Origin: Nocardia nova NBRC 15556
Lineage (GTDB): Bacteria; Actinomycetota; Actinomycetes; Mycobacteriales; Mycobacteriaceae
Direction of reading: 5' to 3'
Assembly (NCBI RefSeq): GCF_001613005.1
Contig: NZ_BDBN01000018.1
Span: forward strand, 1 to 64,000
DNA length: 64,000 nucleotides
The notes under the pieces were generated by a model. The model had not been told where the DNA came from, did no database searches, and saw only the letters and a list, made by a program, of their open reading frames with translations. The position numbers and the translations under genes are program-made. This document shows positions 35,211-44,460 of the stretch, in pieces (the stretch's first letter is position 1; each line of letters begins with the position of its first letter).

Positions 35211-36623
35211 GTGGCACGTATCGGTGTGATCAGCATTTCCGACGGACGCGACTATGTGCACGACGGCATAGCCGAGTTCATCCGTACCAACGAGGACCGG
35301 CTCGTCGCCGAACTGACCTCCGCCGGACACGAGGTGGTGCGCGGCTCCGCGCCGGTCAGTACCAACACTCTCGCCGTCTCGGTGGCTCGCGAAGTCGCCT
35401 CGGCCGGAGTCGATCTGACCGTTCTGCACTACGCGGTGTGGGCGTTCCCGCACTTCACGATGCTCGTCCAGGGAGCCACGCCGGGAGCGTTGCTGCTGCT
35501 GTCCAATATCGACCCGGTCCAGCCCGGAATGGTCGGGATGCTGGCGGCCGGGGGAGCGCTGGATCAGATCGGCCGCACGCACACCCGGCTGTGGGGCGAC
35601 CCGGCCGACCCGGACCTGATCGAGAAGGTCGGTGTGCAGGCGGTGGCGGCGTCGGCGGTGTCGAGCTTGCGCGGCTCGACGTTCGGACGGTTCGGCGGCC
35701 GGCCGATGGGGATGAACACCGCTGTCGCGAATACCGATCAGTGGCAACGCATCTTCGGTGTCGACGTCGAGGAGATCGACCAGTGGGAGATCGTGCGCCG
35801 CGCCGAGCTGGCCGATGCCGCGGAGGTCTCCAAGGCTCGGACTTGGCTGGAGGAGACCACCGCGGGCGTGCACTACGACGGTGACAAACTCACGCCGGAG
35901 TTGCTGGAGCGCCAGATCCGGTCCTACCTCGCGGTGCGCGAGCTGATCGACGAATGGAATATCGACTTCTCCGGCATCAAGGGGCAGCCCGAGCTCACCC
36001 AGTACTTCGCCACGATGGACGTCACGGAGGCGTTCCTCAACGACCCGTACGACTGGAACGGTCCGAAACCGACGCACGTGTGCGCGACCGAAGCCGATAT
36101 GGACGGCGCGCTGACCATGCAACTGCTGAAACAGATCTCGGGGACGCCGGTGTTGTTCGCCGACGTCCGCCACTACCACGCGGACCGCGACATCTGGGAT
36201 CTGTGCAACTCCGGCCAGCACGCCACCTGGTTCGCGGCGCGCAGCGACGATCCAGCGGAGAACCTGTCCCGCGTGCATCTGTTCCCCGAGGTGTTCTTCT
36301 TCCCCGCCGGCGGGGCGTCCGTCCATCATCTCGCGGCCCCGGGGCAGATGACGCTGGCCCGGCTCACGCGCAACGACGGCAACTATCGAATGCAGTTGAT
36401 GCTCGGCGACTTCGAGACCTACGACGAGGCCACCAACGACGAATTGATGCGCCAGTCGACCCGCGAATGGCCGCACGCGTTCGCGCGGCTGGACGCTCGT
36501 GCCGAGGATTTTCTGTCCCGGTTCGGCGCCAACCACATCCACGCCGTGCCCGGTGACCATCGCGGGACCGTGCGCGCCGCGTGTGATCTGCTCGGTGTCA
36601 CCGTGGACGAATTCACTCGGTGA
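35211..36623 (+). CDS. L-fucose/D-arabinose isomerase family protein
   Basis: A 470-residue ketol-isomerase of the FucI/AraA fold. The C-terminal metal-binding region contains ATEADMDGALTMQ near 284-296, FADVRHYHADRDIWDLCNSG near 308-327 and GGASVHHLAAPGQMTLARL near 360-378, the expected positions of the Glu, Asp and His ligands. FucI enzymes convert L-fucose to L-fuculose and also D-arabinose to D-ribulose; the kinases beside it suggest a pentose. A GGAAGGG site supports the GTG at 35211. Its stop overlaps the next start (GTGA). Confidence 0.82.
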   Translation: MARIGVISISDGRDYVHDGIAEFIRTNEDRLVAELTSAGHEVVRGSAPVSTNTLAVSVAREVASAGVDLTVLHYAVWAFPHFTMLVQGATPGALLLLSNIDPVQPGMVGMLAAGGALDQIGRTHTRLWGDPADPDLIEKVGVQAVAASAVSSLRGSTFGRFGGRPMGMNTAVANTDQWQRIFGVDVEEIDQWEIVRRAELADAAEVSKARTWLEETTAGVHYDGDKLTPELLERQIRSYLAVRELIDEWNIDFSGIKGQPELTQYFATMDVTEAFLNDPYDWNGPKPTHVCATEADMDGALTMQLLKQISGTPVLFADVRHYHADRDIWDLCNSGQHATWFAARSDDPAENLSRVHLFPEVFFFPAGGASVHHLAAPGQMTLARLTRNDGNYRMQLMLGDFETYDEATNDELMRQSTREWPHAFARLDARAEDFLSRFGANHIHAVPGDHRGTVRAACDLLGVTVDEFTR

Positions 36624-38107
36624 CCATGTTCCTCGGAATCGACATCGGCACATCGGGTTCCAAGGGCGTACTGACCGACGCCGACGGCAAGGTCCTCGCC
36701 CGTGCCGAGCGTCCGCACGAGGTGTCGATGCCGCGACCGGGCTGGGTCGAGCACGACGCGGAAACCGTGTGGTGGGCGGATTTCGTCGCCATCGCCCGCG
36801 AACTGGTCGGTGCCGCCGCCGGTGCTCGGCTGGAGGGGCTCGGGATCAGCGGTATCGGGCCGTGCCTACTGCCCGCCGACGCGCAGGGAAACCCGCTGCG
36901 GCCGGCCATCCTGTACGGCGTCGACACCCGGGCAGGAGCTGAAATTGCCGAATTGGCAAACGAATTCGGTGCGGCGGCGGTGCTCGAACGCGCCGGCTCG
37001 CCGCTGACCAGTCAGGCCGTCGGACCGAAGCTGCGGTGGCTGGCGCGGCACGAGCCGCACGTGTACGAGCGCACGCGCATGCTGCTCATGGCGAGTTCCT
37101 TTCTCGTGCATCGGTTGACGGGGCGATACGTGCTCGACCATCAGTCGGCGAGCCAATGCGTGCCCATGTACGACCTGCGCAAACGAGAATGGGCGAGCGA
37201 CTGGGCCGAGCACTGCGCTCCGGGCCTGCCGTTGCCCGAACTCGCCTGGCCCACAGAGATAGTCGGCCGGGTGACTGCGGAAGGTGCTGCCGCGACCGGT
37301 CTTCCGGAGGGCTTGCCGGTCACCACCGGCACCGTCGACGCGTGGGCCGAAGCGGCCAGCGTCGGCGTACGCGCTCCCGGCGATGCCATGGTCATGTACG
37401 GCACCACGATGTTCCTGGTCCAGATCCTCACCGAGCCGCGTCCGCATCCAGGCCTGTGGGGAACCTGCGGCGCGTGGCCCGAAACCTATTCGCTCGCAGC
37501 GGGAATGGCGACCTCGGGCGCGGTCACCGATTGGCTGCGCCGCCTGGTCGGCGGAGACTTCGGTGACCTGGTCACGGAGGCCGGCAAGGTTCCGGCGGGC
37601 AGCCGGGGACTGCTGATGCTGCCGTATTTCGCCGGTGAACGAACGCCTCTGTTCGATCCAGACGCTCGTGGCATGGTCGCCGGCCTCACTACCAGCCACG
37701 GCCGCGGCGAGCTGTACCGCGCCGCGCTGGAAGGAACCGCATACGGGGTGCGACACAACCTGGAAGCCATGGCCGACGCCGGTGGCCGCGCTCGACGCTT
37801 GGTCGCGGTCGGGGGTGGAACGAAGGGCGGTCTGTGGACCCGGATCGTGTCCGACGTGACCGGTCTGCCGCAGGAATTGCCGGCGGAGACCGTCGGTGCC
37901 TGTCTCGGCGACGCCATGCTCGCCGCGGAGGCTTCCGGCGTCGACACCTCCGGCTGGAACCCGGTGACGTCGATCGTCGAGCCGGAAGCCGCACGGCACG
38001 CGGTCTACGACCAGTACTACCGGCGCTACCGCGAACTCTACGAATCGACTACGGATATCGCGCATTTCCTTGCTACCGAACAACATCGGGCGGCGAATAA
38101 TGGCTGA
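36620..38107 (+). CDS. FGGY-family carbohydrate kinase
   Basis: A 495-residue sugar kinase. The N-terminal phosphate motif is FLGIDIGTSGSKGVL, the catalytic base is the Asp in GTVDAWAEA near 236, and the C-terminal ATP motif is GGGTKGGLWTRI near 395. It probably phosphorylates a ketopentose such as D-ribulose or D-xylulose made by the preceding isomerase. It begins GTG ACC ATG overlapping the isomerase stop; the ATG two codons later is an equal alternative. It overlaps the GH172 gene by eight bases. Confidence 0.88.
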   Translation: MTMFLGIDIGTSGSKGVLTDADGKVLARAERPHEVSMPRPGWVEHDAETVWWADFVAIARELVGAAAGARLEGLGISGIGPCLLPADAQGNPLRPAILYGVDTRAGAEIAELANEFGAAAVLERAGSPLTSQAVGPKLRWLARHEPHVYERTRMLLMASSFLVHRLTGRYVLDHQSASQCVPMYDLRKREWASDWAEHCAPGLPLPELAWPTEIVGRVTAEGAAATGLPEGLPVTTGTVDAWAEAASVGVRAPGDAMVMYGTTMFLVQILTEPRPHPGLWGTCGAWPETYSLAAGMATSGAVTDWLRRLVGGDFGDLVTEAGKVPAGSRGLLMLPYFAGERTPLFDPDARGMVAGLTTSHGRGELYRAALEGTAYGVRHNLEAMADAGGRARRLVAVGGGTKGGLWTRIVSDVTGLPQELPAETVGACLGDAMLAAEASGVDTSGWNPVTSIVEPEAARHAVYDQYYRRYRELYESTTDIAHFLATEQHRAANNG

Positions 38108-39107
38108 ACTCTGGCGACTCGACCGGGCGCGGACACGCTCGATCAGCCCCGAGAACCCGACCGGCGCGCCGGGCGCGGGCGCACGGGCGGAGACCGGCAC
38201 CGGCGCGGGCGCGGCACGCGATCTCGGTGTGGGGTGGAAGGTGTCCCCGTCGATCGACCTCGCGGCCGGATCCACCGCGACGCTGGCCGACGTATCCGGA
38301 CCGGGCGTCATCCGGCACTTCTGGCTGACCACCGACCGCACACTGCTGCGCCGATTGAGGCTGACTTTCACCTGGGACGACGACCCACATCCGTCGATCG
38401 ACGTGCCGCTGGGCGACTTCTTCTGCAACGGCTGGGACGAACTGGCACTGGTGAGTTCGGAAATGGTCGTGGTCGCACCCGCCGGTGGCCTGAACAGCTA
38501 CTGGCCCATGCCTTTTCGCGAGCGCGTCCGCGTCACCCTGCACAATCCGACCGAACGTTCGGTGCCGGTCTACTATCAGCTCACCTACGACGAGACCGAG
38601 GTAGGCGAGGACGCCGGCTACCTGCATTGCCAACGGCGACACAGTAATCCGCTGGGCACTCCGGCCGTGCACACCATCGTCGACGGTATTCGGGGCCGCG
38701 GACGCTATGTCGGCACCTATCTGGCGATCACCCCCAACGCCCCGGGCTGGTGGGGCGAGGGCGAGATCAAATTCCATCTCGACGGAGACGACGAGTTCCC
38801 GACGATCTGCGGCACCGGCACCGAGGATTATTTCGGCGGCGCCTGGAATTTCGACCTCGACGGCGCCTACCGAGATTATTCCAGCCCGTATCTCGGCCTG
38901 CACCAGGTACTTCCGCACGACGAGATCTACACGCCGCAACAACGATTCGGCATGTACCGCTGGCATGTGCGTGACCCGATCCGCTTCCACGAGGAACTGC
39001 GCGTCACGCTGCAAGCACTGGGATGGCAGGACGGCGGGCGGTATCTGCCGTTGGCCGACGCCGATATCGCCACCACCGCATGGTGGTACCAGGAAAGGGG
39101 ACGGTGA
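38100..39107 (+). CDS. Glycoside hydrolase family 172 protein (DUF2961)
   Basis: A 335-residue DUF2961/GH172 protein. The hallmark GTGTEDYFGGAW is near 238-249, preceded by GWWGEGEIKFHLDGDDEFPT near 215-234, with further core motifs HFWLTTDRTLLRRLRLTFTW and QLTYDE. GH172 includes alpha-fructofuranosidase/difructose dianhydride enzymes and exo-D-arabinofuranosidases active on mycobacterial arabinan. No signal peptide, so it acts inside the cell. Residues 15-45 are a Gly/Ala/Pro-rich insert. Overlap with the kinase and direct abutment with the dehydrogenase gene show tight coupling. Confidence 0.88.
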   Translation: MAELWRLDRARTRSISPENPTGAPGAGARAETGTGAGAARDLGVGWKVSPSIDLAAGSTATLADVSGPGVIRHFWLTTDRTLLRRLRLTFTWDDDPHPSIDVPLGDFFCNGWDELALVSSEMVVVAPAGGLNSYWPMPFRERVRVTLHNPTERSVPVYYQLTYDETEVGEDAGYLHCQRRHSNPLGTPAVHTIVDGIRGRGRYVGTYLAITPNAPGWWGEGEIKFHLDGDDEFPTICGTGTEDYFGGAWNFDLDGAYRDYSSPYLGLHQVLPHDEIYTPQQRFGMYRWHVRDPIRFHEELRVTLQALGWQDGGRYLPLADADIATTAWWYQERGR

Positions 39108-40088
39108 ATGCGTGCGTTGGTGATCGAAAAGCCCGGTGAGTACTCGGTCCAGACAATTCCGGACCCGACCCCCGGCCCCGGCGAGGTGGTCGTCGAGGTG
39201 GCCGCGGTAGGAATCTGCGGCACCGACATCCACATCGTCGAAGGCGAATTCCCACCCACGCCCTATCCGATCGTGCCCGGCCACGAGTTCTGCGGTGAGA
39301 TCGTCGACGGTCCGAGGTCCGGCGAGAAGGTGGCCGTGGACCCGTCGCTGTTCTGCGGCGCGTGCCACTACTGCCGCATCGGCCGCGGCAATCTCTGCGA
39401 ACGCTGGGGCGCGATCGGCGACACGGTGAACGGCGCCATGGCCGAATACGTCGCGGTGCCGGAGGCCAACTGCTATGCGCTGCCGGCCGATCTGCCCACC
39501 GCACACGGCGCGCTGGTGGAACCGCTGTCGTGCGCGGTGCACGGATTCGACGGATTACCACGCACATTGGGTGCGCACTATCTGATCTACGGCGCGGGCA
39601 CCATGGGCCTGATGATGCTGCAACTCGCCGTGACCGCGGGCGCGACCTCGGTTTCGGTGGTGGACCTCAACACCGACCGATTGCAGGTCGCCCGCACACT
39701 CGGCGCCGACGCGGTAGCCACGAACGCCGACGAGTTCGACCGTCCGCACGGCTGGGAAGTCGTCATCGACTGCACCGGCGCGATCCCGGCGATCGATGAC
39801 GGCCTCACCCGGGTCCGCCGCGGCGGCACCTACCAGCAGTTCGGCGTCGCCCCCGGCGACGCGACGGCCTCCTTCTCGCCCTTCCGCATCTATAACGACG
39901 AAATCACCGTCGTCGGCTCGATGGCAGTGGTCCACAGCTTCGGCCGCGCCGTCGACCTGATGTGCAAGGGCGCGATCGACGCCGACACCATGATCACCCA
40001 CACCTTCGGACTCGACCAGTTCTCGGAAGCGCTGCAAGCCTTCCGCGACGGCATCGGCCGCAAGATCCAGATCGCCCCGCGCGGATAG
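39108..40088 (+). CDS. Zinc-dependent polyol/alcohol dehydrogenase
   Basis: A 326-residue medium-chain dehydrogenase. Catalytic zinc ligands are C37 (GICGTD) and H59/E60 (PGHE); the structural zinc site is C83, C86, C89 and C97. The nucleotide fold starts at YGAGTMGLMMLQ near 163. It resembles sorbitol/arabitol(-phosphate) dehydrogenases, and in this operon it probably oxidises a pentitol to a ketopentose (inference). The ATG directly follows the GH172 stop codon. Confidence 0.87.
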   Translation: MRALVIEKPGEYSVQTIPDPTPGPGEVVVEVAAVGICGTDIHIVEGEFPPTPYPIVPGHEFCGEIVDGPRSGEKVAVDPSLFCGACHYCRIGRGNLCERWGAIGDTVNGAMAEYVAVPEANCYALPADLPTAHGALVEPLSCAVHGFDGLPRTLGAHYLIYGAGTMGLMMLQLAVTAGATSVSVVDLNTDRLQVARTLGADAVATNADEFDRPHGWEVVIDCTGAIPAIDDGLTRVRRGGTYQQFGVAPGDATASFSPFRIYNDEITVVGSMAVVHSFGRAVDLMCKGAIDADTMITHTFGLDQFSEALQAFRDGIGRKIQIAPRG

Positions 40089-40112
40089 CGGATAGATGGC
40101 AACGTCGCCGGA

Positions 40113-41486
40113 GTGGACAGCTCCACCCAATCCTGCAAGGTCGTGGTGTGCGACGCGGACACCGGTGAGGTGTTGGCGCGGGGATCCGCGCCGCACCCTG
40201 ACGGAACCGAGGTCCCGCCTGAGGCATGGTGGACCGCATTGCAACAGGCGGGGGAGGGATTGCTCGACAAGGTCGACGCGGTGTCGATCGCCGGCCAGCA
40301 GCACGGCCTGGTGGCGCTCGACGATTCGCACCGCCCGGTGCGAGATGCCCTGCTGTGGAACGACGTTCGCTCGGCCGAGGCGGCTGACGACCTCGTCGCG
40401 GAACTGGGCGGCCCGCAGGCGTGGCTGGACGCAGTCGGCAGCGTCCCGGTCGCCGCCTTCACCGCCGCGAAACTGCGCTGGATGGCCGATCACGAGCCCG
40501 AACTCGCGGACCGGGTCACCCGAGTGATGTTGCCGCACGACTACCTCACCTGGCGATTGCTTGGTGGTAGTGGTGCCGCACCCACCACCGATCGCAGCGA
40601 CGCCTCGGGCACTGGATACTGGTCCGCGGTGGAGGGCCGGTATCGAGAAGATCTGCTGGCCTTGGCCTTCCGTGACCGGACCCCGCAACTTCCGAGGGTG
40701 GTGGAACCGTCCGAGAGCGCCGGACGCACCGCATCGGGCGCTCTGGTCGCCGCGGGCGCGGGGGACAACGCGGCTGCGGCGCTCGGGCTCGGGATCGGAG
40801 ATGGCGACGTGGTGATCTCGCTGGGCACCAGCGGGACGGCGTTCGCGCGCACCTCGCTGCTGCACACCGATCCGTTCGTCAACGGATTTGCGGATGCGAC
40901 AGGACAATTCCTGCCGTTGGTGTGTACGCTCAACGCCGCCCGAGTGCTCGAGGCAACAGCCACAGCCCTGAGAATCCCGCTAAGCGAACTCGATGCGATG
41001 GCCCGCCAGGCCCCACCAGGCGCCGCCGGAGTCGTACTGCTGCCATACCTGTCCGGCGAACGCACCCCGAATCTCCCGCACGCGACAGGCAGCCTGCACG
41101 GTTTGAGCATGGAGACAATGCGCCCCGCACATCTGGCCCGCGCCGCAGTCGAAGGGATGCTGTGCAATATGGCAGACGCGCTCGACCGACTGCGTGCTGC
41201 CGGCGCGACACCCCGGCGAGTACTCCTGATCGGCGGCGCTTCGCGTTCGGCGCTCGTAGCCGAGACCGCCGCGCAGATCTTCGGTGCGGCGGTAACCGTG
41301 CCGGAGCCAGAGGAGTATGTCGCCCTCGGCGCCGCGCGACAGGCCGCGTGGGCATTACAGGGCGGCACCGAGCCGCCGCGGTGGCCTGCGGCGGCGAGCG
41401 TCGAGATTCCACCCGGTGAAGGTGCCGTGGGTCTGCAGATCCGCAGCACCTATACTCAGGCACGAGAGACGTTGTACCGCAACTGA
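40113..41486 (+). CDS. xylB: Xylulokinase, N-terminus possibly frameshifted
   Basis: A 457-residue FGGY kinase closest to XylB: DSSTQSCKVVVCDADTGE at the start, SIAGQQHGLVALD near 66-78, the catalytic Asp in AGAGDNAAAALGLG near 216, and GGASRSALVAETAAQIFG near 377-394. XylB phosphorylates D-xylulose to xylulose-5-phosphate. The only in-frame start is GTG at 40113, which cuts off the first beta strand; the bases before it would read NVAGVDSSTQS, the normal family start, and an ATG at 40096 lies one base out of frame. One missing base near 40100 would explain this. Confidence 0.85.
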   Translation: MDSSTQSCKVVVCDADTGEVLARGSAPHPDGTEVPPEAWWTALQQAGEGLLDKVDAVSIAGQQHGLVALDDSHRPVRDALLWNDVRSAEAADDLVAELGGPQAWLDAVGSVPVAAFTAAKLRWMADHEPELADRVTRVMLPHDYLTWRLLGGSGAAPTTDRSDASGTGYWSAVEGRYREDLLALAFRDRTPQLPRVVEPSESAGRTASGALVAAGAGDNAAAALGLGIGDGDVVISLGTSGTAFARTSLLHTDPFVNGFADATGQFLPLVCTLNAARVLEATATALRIPLSELDAMARQAPPGAAGVVLLPYLSGERTPNLPHATGSLHGLSMETMRPAHLARAAVEGMLCNMADALDRLRAAGATPRRVLLIGGASRSALVAETAAQIFGAAVTVPEPEEYVALGAARQAAWALQGGTEPPRWPAAASVEIPPGEGAVGLQIRSTYTQARETLYRN

Positions 41487-41649
41487 TCGTTCTACAAGCC
41501 ATCCAGCTCGGACACGGTGATGCCGTGGGCGGCGACTCCTGAGCTAATGTGTAGGTACCAGCATCGGCGCCACTTCCATAACCTTCTTGACAATGATTGA
41601 AGAGGTTGAACCGCTCGCGTGCGGTCCCGCCACTCGCTACGGTAAGTTC

Positions 41650-42330
41650 ATGCAAGGGGATGACGGAGGGGATCGGTTTGCCGACGCGATTCGGCTTCTG
41701 CTTCTGATTGCGGGTACTGCGGACCCGCTCGACGAGATATCAGCTAAGGGGGCACCGGCGACCGCGGTGGCGGTGGTTCGGTCAGAGAGTCGTCTGCAGA
41801 AGCTCGATTTCTGGCTGCGGAATCCTGACTACCTTGCCGACGAGCTATTGAACGACTATGAGCGTGAACATGATTCGCAGGCTCTGGAGATCGCCGGTAG
41901 CATCCTCGATTCGGAAGAGCCCGAAATCTGCGCTATTCCGATGCTGAGATATCTTTTTGGTGCGTTCGAGCACTTGGACCGCGCCTTGAGTGTGCTGGTC
42001 GCGCCACGATTGCTGATGATTGAGACCAAACGCAACGTGACCGGGAAGGTGATCCAGGACAACTACTACCTCACACAGAAGGGGCGTGAGATCGCAGACC
42101 GTGCGACGGCCGAGTTTCCTGAGTTGGCCTGGTACACCGAACGCGCGGTGCTGGTGCGGGCTCTTGCTGACGCTACAGGACACACCGGGTTGGCGCTGCG
42201 CAAGCGACAGTATCTACAGCGAGATTACGCCTCCACTCCAGTGGGAGAGATGATCCCTTCGATCGCCGAGCAGGCTCGAAAACGATTGGCGCAACTTCGG
42301 GTTGCTACATTGGATGGTGACGCGGCGTGA
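41650..42330 (+). CDS. Small winged-helix-like component of a defence-type cassette
   Basis: A 226-residue protein (246 if an upstream ATG at 41593 is used). The N-terminal half is helical (FADAIRLLLLIAGTADPLDE, then LQKLDFWLRNPDYLADELL). Residues 139-149 (YYLTQKGREIA) look like the wing and helix of a winged-helix domain. Size and position directly before an SMC-like ATPase fit the 'middle component' of ABC-three-component systems or LmuC of Lamassu. Its stop overlaps the ATPase start (GTGA). Base composition is visibly less GC-rich than the sugar operon. Assignment is by architecture, not by a recognised domain. Confidence 0.7.
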   Translation: MQGDDGGDRFADAIRLLLLIAGTADPLDEISAKGAPATAVAVVRSESRLQKLDFWLRNPDYLADELLNDYEREHDSQALEIAGSILDSEEPEICAIPMLRYLFGAFEHLDRALSVLVAPRLLMIETKRNVTGKVIQDNYYLTQKGREIADRATAEFPELAWYTERAVLVRALADATGHTGLALRKRQYLQRDYASTPVGEMIPSIAEQARKRLAQLRVATLDGDAA

Positions 42331-44417
42331 CTGCGAACATGCTGGTCCCGAGTGAACAGATGCTGCACGAGCAAGTCGCCGAGCGGTTGGGTAACAACGT
42401 CGCCCCTGAACTTGTGGCTGAAATTCTTACCAAACATGGGTTAGAGCTGACGGGCCCGTTGCCGACCAAACGGGAACTGGTCGTGCACCGTTTGTATTGT
42501 GACGGTGAGAAGTCGGGTACCGACAGCAACGATGGCCCATTTGCCTGTGATATGCGGCTGGGCCGCGGACCGTGGGTGATCGCCAGCAGGATCAACTCGG
42601 CGGGCAAGTCGAGCCTGCTTTGGGCACTCAGTTTCGCACTGCGGGGGGAAGGTTTCGATGGTTTCGCCAGGCCCGAAACGAGGGGATGGTTTCAGTATGT
42701 TCGCGCCGACGTGGTCGTAGGCGGGGCCGCTGCCTCAATTCGGCTGTTGTTCGAAGAGCCTGGGCGCCCGAGCGTGAGACTACTGACCGCTAACACGATC
42801 GAGGATCTACTCGCCCTCGACGGCCGGTGCGAAGATCACCCTGACGTGCACGTGATGGCGAGCGCTGGGCCAAGCGGGGTTCGAACACTGATCGGGCGAT
42901 TCATGATGGAACGTCTGGGGCTCCGGCCTCTGTCGGTTTGGACTTCGGAGCAGGGCGCCTCAGCCACCGCCGACGGCGAACGAGATGGCGCTGAGCGTGT
43001 ACACGGCTGGGCTAGCTACTTCTATGCGATCGCTCTCAATTCCGCCAGCGACAGTATCCTGTTGGGACCCACGGTCGTCGGTCAGCTTCCGGTGAAACTG
43101 ATGCAACTTTTTTTGAATGTGCCCTTCGCGCCAGAATTAAGTCGGACCTCATCCCTGACAAAAGTGTTCACTCAGGAAGCCAGTCGTGTTGTACGTCGTG
43201 CTGAGGATGATGCTCGGAGTCGCCATGACAAGATTGCTCCATTGCGAAATGCGCTGGTCGACGCAGAGCAGCGGTTACGCGCTGTAGAGGCTGGAGGTCC
43301 GGACATAGGAAAGCTCGCCGACGATGTGGCACGAGCTGGCGAGGAATTGGCGGCCTGCAGGGCAAGACACGATGAGGCTAGCGAGCAATACGCAGCATCG
43401 CGGAAGGCCAGGCAACGGGATCAACGTGAGGAACGCCGCTTCAAACAAAGCGGAGCGGCACGCTTACTGCTGGGTGCGTTGGAACCGGAAGCATGCCCCC
43501 GCTGCGACCACGAGATTGACGACACGCGGCGGATCGCAGAGGACGTCGAACATCGCTGTTCGGTCTGCGTGAACCCGCTACCCGACATTATGCATCCGCA
43601 ATCCGAGACCGACGCCATCGCGGAGATTGACGCACGCCTCGCCGCCTCAAGGCTGGTGGAAGAACAGTGTGCCGCTGTGATGGGCAAGTCCGCGAACGCA
43701 CTCGCCACCGCACGGGCGCGCTACGAAGAAGCTTCTGAAGAGCTGAATGCTGCGCGATCAGGCCAATGGTTCATCCGCTATGAAGAGTGCAAACAGGAAG
43801 TTCAGCAGCTGCAGGGTGCCCTCGCGGTAGTAACTGGCGAACGTGAGGTAACAACCTCTGACGTCCTTATGAAGGCCATTGACACTGTGAGCGTGGAAGA
43901 GACGAGTCTGGTCGACGCCGCGATCGGTGAGATGCACGTCCTGACCGCAACGAGCAGTGTTCTCAAAGAGTTGGTGGACGCGAACAGCCGTGCGCTCTTC
44001 GCCGAATTGAACGAAGAGATCGTCCGTATCGCCCGTCGTTTGGGAGTAACGAACTTGACGAGCGTCAATCTGAACCTTGCGGGGCACCTCAATGCCGTGA
44101 AGTCGGGAGCGAGACATTCGTTCAAGAAGTTCAGCCCTGTGGACCGCCTTCGAATGCGGATCGCGACCGTCGTCGGGATGATCAATATCGGACGTCGTCG
44201 TGGAATTATGTCGCACCCGGGACTGCTGCTCGTCGATGCTCCGACCGCAGATGAACTGACTCCGGAAGTTAAGTATCAGGTTCTGTCCGCCCTTTACGAG
44301 ACCGCGGAGAGTGTCCCAGACATGCAGGTGATCATCACCTCGATCGAGGAGCCGATATGGACGATCTTCCCGAGGGACCGCATCCTTACCGGGCCGCGCG
44401 AGCGTGAGTTGTTCTGA
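42327..44417 (+). CDS. SMC/Rad50-like ABC ATPase with zinc hook
   Basis: A 696-residue ATPase with ABC/SMC architecture. Walker A is SRINSAGKSSLLWAL at 87-101, lacking the first canonical glycine. Coiled-coil arms span about 285-385 and 425-500 and flank a zinc hook with CPRC at 390-393 and CSVC at 411-414. The signature region FSPVDRLRMRIATVVG is at 602-617 and Walker B LLLVDAPTADEL at 633-644, followed by VIITSIEEP as the switch histidine region. It resembles LmuB of Lamassu or ABC-3C ATPases, which sense DNA and license an effector. The GTG start overlaps the upstream stop. Confidence 0.87.
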   Translation: MTANMLVPSEQMLHEQVAERLGNNVAPELVAEILTKHGLELTGPLPTKRELVVHRLYCDGEKSGTDSNDGPFACDMRLGRGPWVIASRINSAGKSSLLWALSFALRGEGFDGFARPETRGWFQYVRADVVVGGAAASIRLLFEEPGRPSVRLLTANTIEDLLALDGRCEDHPDVHVMASAGPSGVRTLIGRFMMERLGLRPLSVWTSEQGASATADGERDGAERVHGWASYFYAIALNSASDSILLGPTVVGQLPVKLMQLFLNVPFAPELSRTSSLTKVFTQEASRVVRRAEDDARSRHDKIAPLRNALVDAEQRLRAVEAGGPDIGKLADDVARAGEELAACRARHDEASEQYAASRKARQRDQREERRFKQSGAARLLLGALEPEACPRCDHEIDDTRRIAEDVEHRCSVCVNPLPDIMHPQSETDAIAEIDARLAASRLVEEQCAAVMGKSANALATARARYEEASEELNAARSGQWFIRYEECKQEVQQLQGALAVVTGEREVTTSDVLMKAIDTVSVEETSLVDAAIGEMHVLTATSSVLKELVDANSRALFAELNEEIVRIARRLGVTNLTSVNLNLAGHLNAVKSGARHSFKKFSPVDRLRMRIATVVGMINIGRRRGIMSHPGLLLVDAPTADELTPEVKYQVLSALYETAESVPDMQVIITSIEEPIWTIFPRDRILTGPRERELF

Positions 44418-44460
44418 GCGATGGTCAAACCGTACACGGCGCTGAACGCGAGGAGGGACA

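Noticed and set aside
35094..36653. 519-codon minus-strand open frame
   Set aside because: Antisense to the isomerase gene, whose motifs and ribosome site are clear. Similar mirror frames oppose the kinase, GH172, dehydrogenase, argS and dhaK genes.
41587..41592. TTGACA as a -35 element for the defence cassette
   Set aside because: No acceptable -10 hexamer follows at 16-18 bp.
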